A stretch of DNA of 64,000 nt from NCBI RefSeq assembly GCF_001427025.1, contig NZ_LMGA01000001.1, positions 2,374,722-2,438,721 of the forward strand. The letters are read 5' to 3'. The DNA is from Mesorhizobium sp. Root554 (GTDB lineage Bacteria; Pseudomonadota; Alphaproteobacteria; Rhizobiales; Rhizobiaceae). A program made the position numbers and the translations under genes. Each line of letters opens with the position of its first letter. The first letter of the stretch is position 1. Shown here in pieces: positions 1 through 11,676 of this stretch. The notes under the pieces are model-generated. The model saw only the letters and a program-made list of their open reading frames with translations, searched no databases and was not told the origin of the DNA.

Positions 1-43
1 TATAGAGTAGAAGAGCCCGCCGAGGGAAAAGCAGCCGCTCTGG

Positions 44-2002
44 ATGCACGATACCGAAGAGCTCATAGCCGAACTCGGCAACGAGCCGCCGCTGATCGCG
101 GACGGCCGCAGTGGACCGCCGGATCGCCGTGAGGTTTCTGCACGCTGGCTTTCCGGCACCTTTCTCACCGGCATCACCTCCTCCGTCCTGATGGGCGTGG
201 CTTTGTTCGTCGCGCTCGACGGACGCCAGCAATTGGCGACGCCGCCGGAGATCGCCGAACTCGCCAGCCTCGCAGGCAGCGGGGAATCGGGCGAAAAGGC
301 CAAGACCACCCGACTGATCCCGCCCCGTCAGATCGCCAAGGCGAAGGATCGCCGACGCATGGAAGTGTCGATGGTCACCAAGGTTGGTGATCGCGACGTT
401 ATCCACACCATGCCGTTCGTGCAGATCAAGATGGCGTTGGCGGCAGGCCACACCACGACGCGGGCCTATCCGGCATTCGACCCGATGAAGGTCTTCGGCG
501 ACGACAATGCCGACGAGGCGAAGCCGCCGCAGGCGGCAGGCCAGATCTACGGCGCCAAGGTGGAGAGCGAGATGTCGCTCAAGACCATCGATTTCCCGAT
601 CGGGACCGCCGCCTTCGACGAAAAGAGCGACCTCTCCGCCGACGAAGTCGAAAAGGTGGTGCGGGAAGCCGGCGCCGGCCTGAGCGAAGGCGCCATCCAG
701 GTCGCAGCCCTTCACTATGTCGACCCCCAACGCTTCGGTGATCAGCTGGCGCAGTCGCTGGCGGGGTCCTACGGCGTCAAGATCGTTCCTGAAAACGTTT
801 CCGTTGCGTCGCGCCAGGAACCTGACGGCGACGATGCTCCCTCCTTCGCCGAAGAGATCATTCCCTTCATGAAGGACCGCGTCATCACCGACGCCTATGC
901 CGATTCCGGCTATACGGGTGAAGATGCTGTCGGCATGGCCGATGCGATCGGGCGGCTTCTCAACGCTTCGGCGCTGAAGGCCGGCACTGTGCTGCGCGTC
1001 GGACTGGAAGTGCGCGGCGATACGGCCAGGGTCGTGCGCACCAGCGTCTACAACAAGGCCCAGCACATTGTGACCATCGCGCTGGACGACCGCGGCCAAT
1101 ATGTCCCGGCACAGGAGCCGGAACCCAATCCGGAACTGCTCACCGCCTTCGACGATTCGCCCCGACCACAAGTCCGCGGCAATCTGCCGAACATATATGA
1201 CGGCATCTACCGGGCCGCCTATTCCTACGGCATGTCGAAGAAGATGACGCAGCAGCTGGTGAAGCTTCTGGCCTCCGATGTCGACTTCCAGTCCCGTCTC
1301 AACCCGTCCGACCGCCTGGAAGTGCTCTTCTCGCAGCCTGACGGCGACGACGAGGCGTCCGACGATTCGGAACTGCTTTACGTGTCGTCCACCTTCGGCG
1401 GCAACATGCGCACGCTCTATCGGTTCCAGATGCAGGACGGCACCACTGACTACTTCGATCAGGATGGCCGCAGCGCCGAACAGTTCCTGCTGCGCAATCC
1501 GCTTCCGGCCGGCAAGTTCCGCTCCGGATTCGGCGCCCGCAGGCATCCGATCCTCGGCTATGTTCGCATGCACACTGGCGTCGACTGGGCCGCCCCGATC
1601 GGCACGCCGATCATCGCAGCCGGCAACGGCACCATAGAAAAGGCCGGCTGGGCCGGCGGCTATGGCAAGCAGATCATGATCCGCCACGCCAATGGCTATG
1701 AAACGTCCTACAATCACCAGAGTGCCTTCGCCCAAGGCATCAAGGCCGGCATGAAGGTGCGGCAGGGGCAGGTGATCGGCTTCCTCGGCCAGACCGGCCT
1801 CGCGACCGGACCGCATCTTCATTACGAGCTGATCGTCAACGGCACCAAGGTCGACCCCATGCGCGTGCGCCTGCCGACCGGCAAGGTTTTGAAGGGCGAC
1901 GATCTTGTCGCGTTTCAGCGCGAACGCGAGCGCATCGACGATCTGCTCAAGCAGGAAGACGCCGATCCGCTGAAAGTCGCCAGCGCCAAGATCGACGACT
2001 AG
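44..2002 (+). CDS. M23 family metallopeptidase (membrane-anchored murein endopeptidase)
   Basis: The product (652 aa) has one membrane segment near residues 38-60, a long periplasmic region and a C-terminal LytM/M23 peptidase domain. The zinc-site motifs are visible: FGARRHP around residue 497, HTGVDW around 510 and GPHLHYEL around 588. This family cleaves peptidoglycan cross-bridges in the periplasm during growth or division. An in-frame stop lies at 8-10, so the gene starts inside the window. The ATG at 44 is the first good candidate, with only a weak purine-rich region (gaggg) in front. It faces the MFS gene and stands alone here. The family call is firm; which bonds it cuts, or whether it activates amidases instead, cannot be told. 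Confidence 0.88.
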   Translation: MHDTEELIAELGNEPPLIADGRSGPPDRREVSARWLSGTFLTGITSSVLMGVALFVALDGRQQLATPPEIAELASLAGSGESGEKAKTTRLIPPRQIAKAKDRRRMEVSMVTKVGDRDVIHTMPFVQIKMALAAGHTTTRAYPAFDPMKVFGDDNADEAKPPQAAGQIYGAKVESEMSLKTIDFPIGTAAFDEKSDLSADEVEKVVREAGAGLSEGAIQVAALHYVDPQRFGDQLAQSLAGSYGVKIVPENVSVASRQEPDGDDAPSFAEEIIPFMKDRVITDAYADSGYTGEDAVGMADAIGRLLNASALKAGTVLRVGLEVRGDTARVVRTSVYNKAQHIVTIALDDRGQYVPAQEPEPNPELLTAFDDSPRPQVRGNLPNIYDGIYRAAYSYGMSKKMTQQLVKLLASDVDFQSRLNPSDRLEVLFSQPDGDDEASDDSELLYVSSTFGGNMRTLYRFQMQDGTTDYFDQDGRSAEQFLLRNPLPAGKFRSGFGARRHPILGYVRMHTGVDWAAPIGTPIIAAGNGTIEKAGWAGGYGKQIMIRHANGYETSYNHQSAFAQGIKAGMKVRQGQVIGFLGQTGLATGPHLHYELIVNGTKVDPMRVRLPTGKVLKGDDLVAFQRERERIDDLLKQEDADPLKVASAKIDD

Positions 2003-2028
2003 GACCAATCCCTCTCTAGGATTGTTCC
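2002..2028. terminator. Hairpin between convergent M23 and MFS genes
   Basis: The arms at 2002-2011 (ggaccaatcc) and 2019-2028 (ggattgttcc) pair with one mismatch. The hairpin begins in the M23 stop codon and runs into the 3' end of the opposing MFS gene. The T-run is weak, so termination is an inference from position and symmetry. Confidence 0.35.
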
Positions 2029-3566
2029 GGCCGCCTGTTTAGCAAACCGGAAAGACCATCTCCCGGCACCGTTGTCCAAGCCGTTACTGCCGAAGCCGCG
2101 CATAAAGCCGCCGTTATCCAGGCAACTGCCGCGAAAGCAGCATCGCTGGCCGCCTTGCGCAGCATTTCGACATTGTCGGCAAGCGCGACGGTAGGCAACT
2201 CGCCGAATCCCGGAAGCGCACCCTCCCCGCCCAGCGTCCTGGAATAGACCACGGCGGCAACCGCGCCCATGGCAGCGACGGCGATCAGGCCGGCAATGCG
2301 CGAAACCGCGTTGTTGATGCCGGATGCCGCGCCAGTGTCCTCGTCTTCCACGGTTGTCATGATCGCGGTCGATAGGGGCGACACCACAAGCGCCATGCCA
2401 AGTCCCATCAGGACCGACAAAGCAAAAGCCCCTGACCAGAACGCATGAATGCCAGCCCCGGTCATCGCCGCCAGTCCGGCGAAGGAGATCGCCACAAGCA
2501 GGCTGCCGGCAGCAATAGGCAGGCGGGGACCGATCCTATCCGAAAGATTGCCGACCGGGCCGGACAGCAGAGCGATCGCTCCGGACAGCGGCAGAAAGAT
2601 GAACCCGACCTCCGCCGTGCTCAGCCCCCAGCCCGCCACCATTAGCATCGGCAGGTAGAAGAGATTCGCCGACAGGGCGAAATAGAGGAAGAAGGTCGCG
2701 ATGTTGGCGCCCGCGAAGGCGCCGCTGCGAAACAGCGCCAAGTCGATCATCGGCTGGCGCTGCCGCCATTCCCACGCCAGGAATCCCGCCAGAAGCAGTA
2801 CCCCGGCGATCATGGCGGCATAACTCCTGGCCGCGTTGGAGCCGGCGTTCTCAGCGCTCATCAATGTCAGGCCGTAGGCGAGTGCACCGAAGGAAAGCGT
2901 CGCCAGCGCAGCGCCGCCAAGATCGAGCGCTCGCGGCTCGGAAGGTGTATCCGCTGGTACTTTTGTCAGCAGCAGGTAAAGCGCGATGGCGCCGAGCGGC
3001 AGATTGATGGCGAAGATGGCGCGCCAGATGGAAGCGTCGAAGCTGGATAGCGCGAAGCCGCCGAGCACCGGTCCCAACGCCGTCGTCAGAGCCGAGGCGG
3101 CGGCCCAGATGCCGATGGCCTTGCCCCGTTCCTTCTTGGGATAGGCCTTGGCGATGATGGCCAGACTGCCGGGTATCATGATCGCCGCGCCAATGCCCTG
3201 GATGGCGCGGAAGGCGATCAGCCATGTCGGATCCGGGGCCAGCGCACAGGCAAGCGACGCCGCCAGGAAAAGCGCGATGCCGGCAATGAAGGTGCGGCGC
3301 AGGCCGAATCGGTCACCGGCGGCGCCGCCGGCAAGGATCAGCGCCGAAAGCATCAGCGCGTAGGAATTGGATATCCATTGCGCCTCGACGAAACTTGCAC
3401 CGAGATCGAGGCGAATGACCGGCATGGCTATTGCGAGAATGGAGCCGTCGATGAAACCCAGCGCCGATGCCAGGATCGCTGCGATCAGCACATAGCGCCG
3501 CCGTGTCTGCGGGCAAAAGGTGGTGGATTTTTCAGGAGCAGCTTCGGCGGTGTTCGTCATCGCCAC
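2016..3566 (-). CDS. MFS transporter, DHA2 (EmrB/QacA-like) drug exporter
   Basis: The 516-aa protein has about 14 hydrophobic segments, as expected for the DHA2 branch of the major facilitator superfamily. Features near the N-terminus include FIDGSILAIAMPVI (TM1), the loop motif GDRFGLRR after TM2, and RAIQGIGAAIMIPGSLAII (motif C-like region of antiporters). Proteins of this type export hydrophobic compounds by proton antiport across the inner membrane. It follows the monooxygenase-like gene by 41 bp and is probably the last gene of an L,D-transpeptidase / monooxygenase / exporter operon. The substrate is unknown. Confidence 0.85.
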   Translation of the reverse strand: MAMTNTAEAAPEKSTTFCPQTRRRYVLIAAILASALGFIDGSILAIAMPVIRLDLGASFVEAQWISNSYALMLSALILAGGAAGDRFGLRRTFIAGIALFLAASLACALAPDPTWLIAFRAIQGIGAAIMIPGSLAIIAKAYPKKERGKAIGIWAAASALTTALGPVLGGFALSSFDASIWRAIFAINLPLGAIALYLLLTKVPADTPSEPRALDLGGAALATLSFGALAYGLTLMSAENAGSNAARSYAAMIAGVLLLAGFLAWEWRQRQPMIDLALFRSGAFAGANIATFFLYFALSANLFYLPMLMVAGWGLSTAEVGFIFLPLSGAIALLSGPVGNLSDRIGPRLPIAAGSLLVAISFAGLAAMTGAGIHAFWSGAFALSVLMGLGMALVVSPLSTAIMTTVEDEDTGAASGINNAVSRIAGLIAVAAMGAVAAVVYSRTLGGEGALPGFGELPTVALADNVEMLRKAASDAAFAAVAWITAALCAASAVTAWTTVPGDGLSGLLNRRPEQS

Positions 3567-3607
3567 ACCGTAACGCCATTTTCTCGCCTATGGGAGACAG
3601 CGCTTGA

Positions 3608-3934
3608 TCAGCCGGTGACGCCGTCGCTGGTCAGCAGATGCAAAATCTGAACGTGCTCCGGCAATTCGATCAGGAATTCGGCATCGCGAGGCAGATGATG
3701 GATCCGGTCTGGATCGCCGCCGGTAAAGCGCGCCATCGCCTCGAAATTCTCCCAGTAGGAGATGGTCATGAATTCGCTTTCGCCGTCGCGATCTTCGCGG
3801 AAGGTCTGCACGCCAAGCGCTTTCTCGATCAGCGGCTTTATCCCGACCTCATAATTGTAGGCCTGATAGGAATCGGCCACTTCGGGTCGGGTGCGGCCCC
3901 GCCATATCCGGGCAATCGTCGGGCGCTTCTTCAT
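3608..3934 (-). CDS. Small antibiotic-biosynthesis-monooxygenase (ABM)-like protein
   Basis: This 108-aa protein resembles the dimeric alpha/beta-barrel ABM fold. It has a beta strand (PTIARIWRGRTRP), a Y-x-x-Y-containing helix, a strand with EFMTISYWENFEAMARFTG, and a C-terminal strand ending in HVQILHL. Many such proteins are small cofactor-free oxygenases; others have no known activity. Only 3 bp separate it from the upstream L,D-transpeptidase stop, and the MFS exporter follows, so the three are probably co-transcribed. The fold is supported by the sequence pattern; the reaction is unknown. Confidence 0.7.
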   Translation of the reverse strand: MKKRPTIARIWRGRTRPEVADSYQAYNYEVGIKPLIEKALGVQTFREDRDGESEFMTISYWENFEAMARFTGGDPDRIHHLPRDAEFLIELPEHVQILHLLTSDGVTG

Positions 3935-3937
3935 CGC

Positions 3938-5410
3938 CTATTCCGAGAACTCGACCATCACGCCCGGTTTCACCAGCTTGGCGAGTTCGCGCGCATCCCA
4001 GTTGGTCAGGCGCACGCAGCCATGGCTTTCCGTCTTGCCGATCTTCGACGGTTCGGGCGTTCCGTGAATGCCATAGGTCGGCTTGTCGAGAGCGATCCAG
4101 ACCGACCCCACCGGCCCGTTCGGGCCGGGCGGAATGGTCAGCACCTTGTCATTGTTGCCCTGCTTGAAATTCAGATTCGGATTGTAGGTGTAGTTCGGAT
4201 CGAGCGCGACGCGCGACACGGCGTGCGATCCGGTCGGCGACGGCGTATCGGTCGAGCCGATGGTCGCCGGGTAGGCCGCGACCAGTTTGCCTGATGCATC
4301 GTAGGCGCGCACCTGCTTCAGGCGCTTGTCGGCAATGATCCGCTCCACCGGTGTGCTTGCCAGCCTGCCGAAATTGGCCACCTTGATGATCGTACCGGGC
4401 CGGTTGAAATTCGCCTCCGGATTCAGCGCCTTCAGATAGGCCTCGTCCATGTGGAACCGCTCGGCCAGCGCCTCCGGCACCGAGGTATAGGCCATGCGGT
4501 CGAGCTTGGCCTTCTCGCTATAGTCTTCGGGCACCGACGCCACATAGGGACCAGCCGCATCCTCGGACGTGATCGTGTAGGACGCAAAGGCATCACCGCC
4601 CGATTTCGCCAGCGCTTCCTTTATGGAGGCCGTATCGGTTGACCGCAGATGCACGCCGGTCAGCTCGCGATAAGCCTCCAGCGCTTTGTCGACATTCGAG
4701 CCGAAGCGACCGTCGATGACGCCGGGCGAAGCACCGCCCCGGTCGAGCAGGATTTGCAGCGCGGCGATGTCGTCACGCGCGCCGAGCGACAGTCGCGGAT
4801 TCACCGCAGTATTGTTGTCGATCCGCGGCGCTTGCGGAACCGATTCCTGATCCGAAGGAATCGCGGGATCAAGAGGCTCGGTCGGCGCAATCGACGCTTC
4901 GTCCTGCGATCCGTCCAGCGGACGCCGCTCGATCGGTTGGTTGGTGACTACATCGGGCTGATCCGGAACCGGATAGGTTTCGACCCCACCCGGCGCAGGA
5001 GGAAACGCATCCGTTGAACCGTCGTCAGGTCCGAGAAGGCGGCCCTCCTCTTCTGCCTGCCGGCGCCTGAACCGCGCCATGTCCTCGGGGTCGTCAAGAT
5101 AGTAACGATCGTCGCCCGCGGGCGGGCTGTCGAATTGCCGCGCACGTTCGGCGCGACGGAGGGCGCGGCGGTCGAAACGCGTTTGCGGCGGCTGCACCGC
5201 TATGACCTTGCCGGTATAGGCGTCGATGATGACGCGGTTGCCGCGCCCGTCATAGAAGATTTCATAGTCGCCGTTCTGGGCAACCAGTATCTCCTCGGAC
5301 ATCGGCTTTTGCCGATTGTCACGCGCCAAATCAGGTCCCGACGCGGCCCATGCGCTCGAAGACATCAACGCCGCGGACAGCGCCGAAAAAACAAAAACGG
5401 TGCGCAACAT
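3938..5410 (-). CDS. L,D-transpeptidase (YkuD) with peptidoglycan-binding domain
   Basis: The protein (490 aa from the ATG at 5410) has a signal peptide (about residues 1-22, ending SSAWA) and a proline- and acid-rich linker. A peptidoglycan-binding-like repeat follows near 210-260 (LSLGARDDIAALQILLDRGG), then a LysM-like stretch and a C-terminal YkuD domain. The catalytic motif SHGCVRL is near residues 462-468, with Cys465 as nucleophile, preceded by the HGT histidine. It makes 3-3 cross-links or anchors proteins to peptidoglycan in the periplasm. The longer ORF to 5479 lacks a signal sequence at its start; GGAG lies upstream of 5410. It heads the operon with the ABM-like and MFS genes. Confidence 0.9.
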   Translation of the reverse strand: MLRTVFVFSALSAALMSSSAWAASGPDLARDNRQKPMSEEILVAQNGDYEIFYDGRGNRVIIDAYTGKVIAVQPPQTRFDRRALRRAERARQFDSPPAGDDRYYLDDPEDMARFRRRQAEEEGRLLGPDDGSTDAFPPAPGGVETYPVPDQPDVVTNQPIERRPLDGSQDEASIAPTEPLDPAIPSDQESVPQAPRIDNNTAVNPRLSLGARDDIAALQILLDRGGASPGVIDGRFGSNVDKALEAYRELTGVHLRSTDTASIKEALAKSGGDAFASYTITSEDAAGPYVASVPEDYSEKAKLDRMAYTSVPEALAERFHMDEAYLKALNPEANFNRPGTIIKVANFGRLASTPVERIIADKRLKQVRAYDASGKLVAAYPATIGSTDTPSPTGSHAVSRVALDPNYTYNPNLNFKQGNNDKVLTIPPGPNGPVGSVWIALDKPTYGIHGTPEPSKIGKTESHGCVRLTNWDARELAKLVKPGVMVEFSE

Positions 5411-5664
5411 CGTGCGAGAATCTCCGGTCGTCCCTGCCGCCACCCACCTGGTCCCGAAGGCAGACACCTTGCCCCGCAAACCGGTTAACCTTCTAAAGGT
5501 TCCAATATGAACCCGGCATGAAGATGGCGAAATGCCGGCCCAAAGCCGCCAAGCATCAATAAAAGCGAGGTTTTCAGGCTGATCGCAGCCGACAGCCGAT
5601 TGTCGAAATAGACCCGATCAAAGGATAATGCAGGCCGTATTGCCTGGTTTTTGTGTGTCGAAAA

Positions 5665-5689
5665 GCCCTCTCCCTGAGCGGGAGAGGGC
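5665..5689 (-). terminator. Rho-independent terminator of clpB
   Basis: A perfect 10-bp stem (5665-5674 with 5680-5689) has a 5-nt loop. It is followed on the minus strand by a TTTT run (5661-5664). It sits 8 bp past the clpB stop codon. Confidence 0.85.
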
Positions 5690-5697
5690 AATCCTGT

Positions 5698-8304
<2,607 letters not shown>

Positions 8305-8398
8305 ATGTCGTCTCCTTGCCGGTCCGGCCCGCTTTGCGGCACCGGAACAGATTGCGGTGACAGACCCGCCAGGAAGGCCGGGTCCCGATTCGGAAATG

Positions 8399-8427
8399 AT
8401 ATGGTGCCGACGGTGCCCTGCCTCAAG
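8399..8427 (-). promoter_or_regulatory. Candidate sigma-32 (RpoH) promoter of clpB
   Basis: On the minus strand a CTTGAG -35 element (8422-8427) is separated by 17 bp from a CCATAT -10 element (8399-8404). This fits the RpoH pattern CTTG...CCATnT of alphaproteobacteria. The position, about 95 bp upstream of clpB, agrees with its known heat-shock control in many bacteria. Confidence 0.6.
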
Positions 8428-8484
8428 GCTGTGCAGCGCACAGTACCGCAACAATTTTCAGACGCCAGCGTCCAGGCGGAAACG

Positions 8485-8514
8485 AAAACGGCGGAGATTT
8501 CTCTCCGCCGTTTT
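8485..8514 (-). terminator. Rho-independent terminator after the DUF4167 gene
   Basis: The stem cggcggaga (8489-8497) pairs with tctccgccg (8502-8510) around a 4-nt loop. Flanking AAAA and TTTT make it bidirectional in form. It serves the minus-strand DUF4167 gene that ends at 8533. Confidence 0.8.
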
Positions 8515-8532
8515 AAACCGATCCCTGTTGCC

Positions 8533-9375
8533 TCAGCTTTCGGCCGAAGCGACCTCCGCGCCGCTTTCGCCCGGCGCGGCCGCTTCCGCGGCCGGCTCGG
8601 TTTCCTGCCGCGGCCGGCGCGGACGCCGTGCCCGGCGAGGCGCGCCGTTCTCGGCGGCATTTTCATTGGCCTCGGCCTGCGCCGCGAGACCGGCGGGGCT
8701 CAAAATTTCCATCCGCGGCTGCGCTTCTTTTTCGACGGCCGGCTGGGCGTTGTTGTTCTGCGAAGACCTCTCATCGCCGGCGTCGGCATCATTGCGGTCG
8801 GCCTGATCGCCGCGCGCGCCATAGTCATTGCGCTGGCCATTCTGATAGTTGCCATTCTGGCGGCGATCGCGATCGCGATTACGGCCATTACCGTTGCGAT
8901 TGTCGGAATTCAGCGCGACTTCGGCCGGCAGTTCGTCGATCATCGGCTGCGGCCCGCCACCATGCGGGACGGAAGAACCCTGGCCTTCGCCCCCGGCGGC
9001 GCCATTGTCGAAATCGTCCCGGTCTTCCTCGCCGTCATCGTCGAAGTCGTCACGGTTTTGCTGGACGTTCTGGATCGGGATCTGCGCCTGGGCTGCCGCG
9101 ATGATACGGTTATAGTGCTCGGCATGCTGCAAGTAGTTTTCGGCCATCACACGATCGCCTGAACTCGTCGCATCGCGGGCGAGCGTGGCGTATTTCTCGG
9201 CGATCTGTTGAGCGGAACCGCGAATTTTCACGTCCGGGCCGTTGCTCTCATAATTGCGGTTCAGGGGATTTGGTCCCTTGCGGTTGTTGTTGTTATTGTT
9301 GTTGTTGTTATTACCGCTGCCGCTTCCGCCATTGTTGCGACCGCGCATGCGCCTGTTCTGCTGTTGTGGCCTCAT
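8533..9375 (-). CDS. DUF4167 domain-containing protein with asparagine run
   Basis: The 280-aa protein starts MRPQQQNRR and has a low-complexity N/G/R-rich leader with ten consecutive Asn (residues 22-31). The conserved DUF4167 domain follows at about residues 45-100 (VKIRGSAQQIAEKYATLARDA, then NYLQHAEHYNRII). The C-terminal half is disordered, acidic and basic by turns (D/E, R/N and finally PRRARRPRRPR). The family is confined mostly to Rhizobiales and has no proven function. The basic, RNA-binding-like composition is suggestive only. It is monocistronic: its own promoter candidate lies at 9631-9659 and a terminator follows. Confidence 0.85.
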   Translation of the reverse strand: MRPQQQNRRMRGRNNGGSGSGNNNNNNNNNNRKGPNPLNRNYESNGPDVKIRGSAQQIAEKYATLARDATSSGDRVMAENYLQHAEHYNRIIAAAQAQIPIQNVQQNRDDFDDDGEEDRDDFDNGAAGGEGQGSSVPHGGGPQPMIDELPAEVALNSDNRNGNGRNRDRDRRQNGNYQNGQRNDYGARGDQADRNDADAGDERSSQNNNAQPAVEKEAQPRMEILSPAGLAAQAEANENAAENGAPRRARRPRRPRQETEPAAEAAAPGESGAEVASAES

Positions 9376-9685
9376 CAGACTCTCTTCAGTTCAAAGCTTG
9401 AAAAATCGTTCGCGAACGGCGGCGATCATGCGCTCTGCCGTCTAGCTGTTTCACCAGTGCTCGCCCGCATGGATTGCGTTGGCGTCACGTGCCATCCTGT
9501 TCCGGTTACATCACTTGCCGGACGATTCCCGCACGAAGCTTGGGCATCGTTTGCGCAAGAAGGCAGCTATTTTTAAGGAAACCGAATCGCTTAAGAGCAC
9601 TGCCTGCTTCGTTCATCCGGTTGCGAGGGACCCTAGCTGCATTCCCAAGCCTTGCCAAGCGGTTTTTTGCCCTCTGTTGCGGCTA
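9376..9685. other. 310-bp intergenic region between prmC and the DUF4167 gene
   Basis: No convincing small gene is visible in either strand. The region contains a promoter candidate for the DUF4167 gene (9631-9659), which would give a leader of about 250 nt. No clear terminator follows prmC. Confidence 0.5.
9631..9659 (-). promoter_or_regulatory. Candidate housekeeping promoter of the DUF4167 gene
   Basis: On the minus strand CTTGGC (9654-9659), a 17-bp spacer and CTAGGG (9631-9636) resemble the rhizobial sigma-70 pattern CTTGAC-N17-CTATAT. The -10 match is imperfect. Confidence 0.4.
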
Positions 9686-10552
9686 TCAGCCGGCTATGAA
9701 AACCAGCACCCGGTCGTTGCCGGACAGGTCTTTTTCTGCCTTTGAAAGCTGCCACCCTTCCTTGCTAAACAGCTGAGCAACATCCGCATTTTGCGTGCTG
9801 CCTATCTCGACTGCGACGATTCCGCCATGGTTGAGAAAAGCGTCGGCGCCGTCTGCAATGATTCGATAGGGGTCCAGACCATCCTCGCCGCCATCCAGGG
9901 CCCGGCGCGGGTCAAAATCCCTGACTTCTCGTTGCAGGAATTCGATGTCTCTGGACGGTATATAAGGCGGATTGGAGACGATTACATCGTATCGCCCTGA
10001 AATTTCCGCGAACCAGCTGGATTCGCTGGCGGAAAAACGCGATTCCAGCCCGAGCGAAACGGCATTTTTTTTCGCCGTCGCCAAGGCGGCCGCGGAAATA
10101 TCCGTCCCGTTGGCCGTCGCTTCCGGCACTTCGGCGAGCAGCGCCAGCGCAATCGCGCCGGTGCCGGTGCCCAGATCGAGAATGCGGCAGCTTCCCTGCC
10201 GCGAAACCACCGCTCTGGCGAAGGGCAGCACCGCGTCAACCAGCGTCTCCGTGTCGGGCCGCGGCTCCAGCGTATCGGGCGACAGTGCAAGCTTGAGCCC
10301 GTAGAATTCGCGGCAGCCGAGGATGCGATGCACCGGTTCGCCCGCCAGCCTTCGGTCGAGCGCGGCCTCGACGGCGGCTGATATGTCCCGCGCAATCGGG
10401 AGATCAGGCCGGACGATGGCGTCGGTACGCGACGTTCGCGAAAAATGCTCGACGATGAGGCGCGCATCAAGCGCGGCGCTGTCCATGCCGGCGTCATCCA
10501 GTTGCTTGCGGGCGATCTGCAGCAAGCTGGCTAGCGTAAATGCCGCCTGCAC
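9686..10552 (-). CDS. prmC: Release factor glutamine N5-methyltransferase PrmC
   Basis: PrmC methylates the glutamine of the GGQ motif in release factors RF1 and RF2 using S-adenosylmethionine. The SAM motif [15 protein letters not shown] and the catalytic NPPY motif (VSNPPYIPS) are both present. The length (288 aa) is typical. The longest ORF begins at 10603 inside prfA. I choose the GTG at 10552, four bases past the prfA stop, because AAGGATG precedes it at proper spacing and the family N-terminus ([16 protein letters not shown]) follows. Its direct substrate gene prfA is immediately upstream, a widely conserved pairing. Confidence 0.93.
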   Translation of the reverse strand: MQAAFTLASLLQIARKQLDDAGMDSAALDARLIVEHFSRTSRTDAIVRPDLPIARDISAAVEAALDRRLAGEPVHRILGCREFYGLKLALSPDTLEPRPDTETLVDAVLPFARAVVSRQGSCRILDLGTGTGAIALALLAEVPEATANGTDISAAALATAKKNAVSLGLESRFSASESSWFAEISGRYDVIVSNPPYIPSRDIEFLQREVRDFDPRRALDGGEDGLDPYRIIADGADAFLNHGGIVAVEIGSTQNADVAQLFSKEGWQLSKAEKDLSGNDRVLVFIAG

Positions 10553-10556
10553 CGCA

Positions 10557-11633
10557 TCATCCTTCCGCCATGTCCGCCAGCAGCTTCGACTGATGGTCGG
10601 CAATCAGCGCATCGACGATTTCGTCCAGCTCGCCCATCATCACGCGGTCGAGCTTGTAGAGTGTAAGGTTGATCCGGTGGTCGGTCACGCGCCCCTGGGG
10701 AAAATTGTAGGTGCGGATGCGTTCCGATCGGTCGCCCGATCCAACCTGCGATTTACGCGACGAGGAGCGCTCCTCGTCGGCGCGGCTACGCTCCAGATCG
10801 TAGAGACGAGCCCGCAGGATCTGCATGGCGCGCGCCCTGTTCTGGTGCTGCGATTTTTCCGCCTGCACCACCATGATGCCGGTCGGCAGATGGGTGATGC
10901 GTACCGCCGAATCCGTCGTGTTGACGTGCTGGCCGCCCGAGCCGGAAGCACGCATCGTGTCGATGCGGATGTCCTCGGAGCGGATTTCGATGTCGACCTC
11001 CTCCGCCTCGGGCAAAACCGCGACGGTGGCGGCGGACGTGTGGATGCGCCCTTGCGCCTCGGTCGCCGGCACGCGTTGCACCCGGTGCACGCCGGACTCG
11101 AACTTGAGATGCGCGAACACGCCCCTGCCTGACACGGTAGCGATGACTTCCTTGAAACCGCCGGCATCGCCATCGCTGGCTGAAGCAGCTTCGAAACGCC
11201 AGCCACGAGCGGCGGCATAGCGCTCATACATGCGGAACAGATCGCCGGCGAAAAGCGCCGCCTCGTCGCCGCCTGTGCCGGCCCGGATTTCCAGGATGGC
11301 GTTGCGTTCGTCGGCGGCATCCTTCGGCAGCAGAAGTATCTGGATGTCGCGCCGCAGCGACTCGATGCGCTCTTCGACTTCCGGCAGCTCGGCCTCGGCC
11401 AATGCGCGCATTTCGGCATCGATGCCGCGGTCTTGCAGCATCATCTCCAGATCCGCCTGTTCCGCTTCAGCGGCGCGCAGAGCCCTGATCTTGCCGACCA
11501 GATCCTGAATGTCAGCGTACTCCGACGACATTTTTACATAAGCGTCCGGCGCCGGCCCGGCCGCCATCTGCGCCTCGAGCATGTCGAAGCGCTTGACGAC
11601 CTGGTCCATTCGATCGCGGGGAAGAGAAATCAT
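10557..11633 (-). CDS. prfA: Peptide chain release factor 1
   Basis: RF1 recognises UAA and UAG stop codons and triggers peptide release on the ribosome. The 358-aa protein contains the GGQ motif ([17 protein letters not shown]) that enters the peptidyl-transferase centre. The region with the codon-recognition tripeptide precedes it, and the basic C-terminal segment is present. The length matches the family. It lies 43 bp after ptsP and four bases before prmC in the probable lysC-ptsP-prfA-prmC transcript. Confidence 0.96.
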   Translation of the reverse strand: MISLPRDRMDQVVKRFDMLEAQMAAGPAPDAYVKMSSEYADIQDLVGKIRALRAAEAEQADLEMMLQDRGIDAEMRALAEAELPEVEERIESLRRDIQILLLPKDAADERNAILEIRAGTGGDEAALFAGDLFRMYERYAAARGWRFEAASASDGDAGGFKEVIATVSGRGVFAHLKFESGVHRVQRVPATEAQGRIHTSAATVAVLPEAEEVDIEIRSEDIRIDTMRASGSGGQHVNTTDSAVRITHLPTGIMVVQAEKSQHQNRARAMQILRARLYDLERSRADEERSSSRKSQVGSGDRSERIRTYNFPQGRVTDHRINLTLYKLDRVMMGELDEIVDALIADHQSKLLADMAEG

Positions 11634-11676
11634 ATTTCCTGATCCGGGAGCCGATTCGCCCCGCCCTCACGTGAAT

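Noticed and set aside
5483..5510. TTAA-like sequence near 5487 as a CtrA box
   Set aside because: Only one half-site is present and the spacing to the next AT-rich element does not fit N7.
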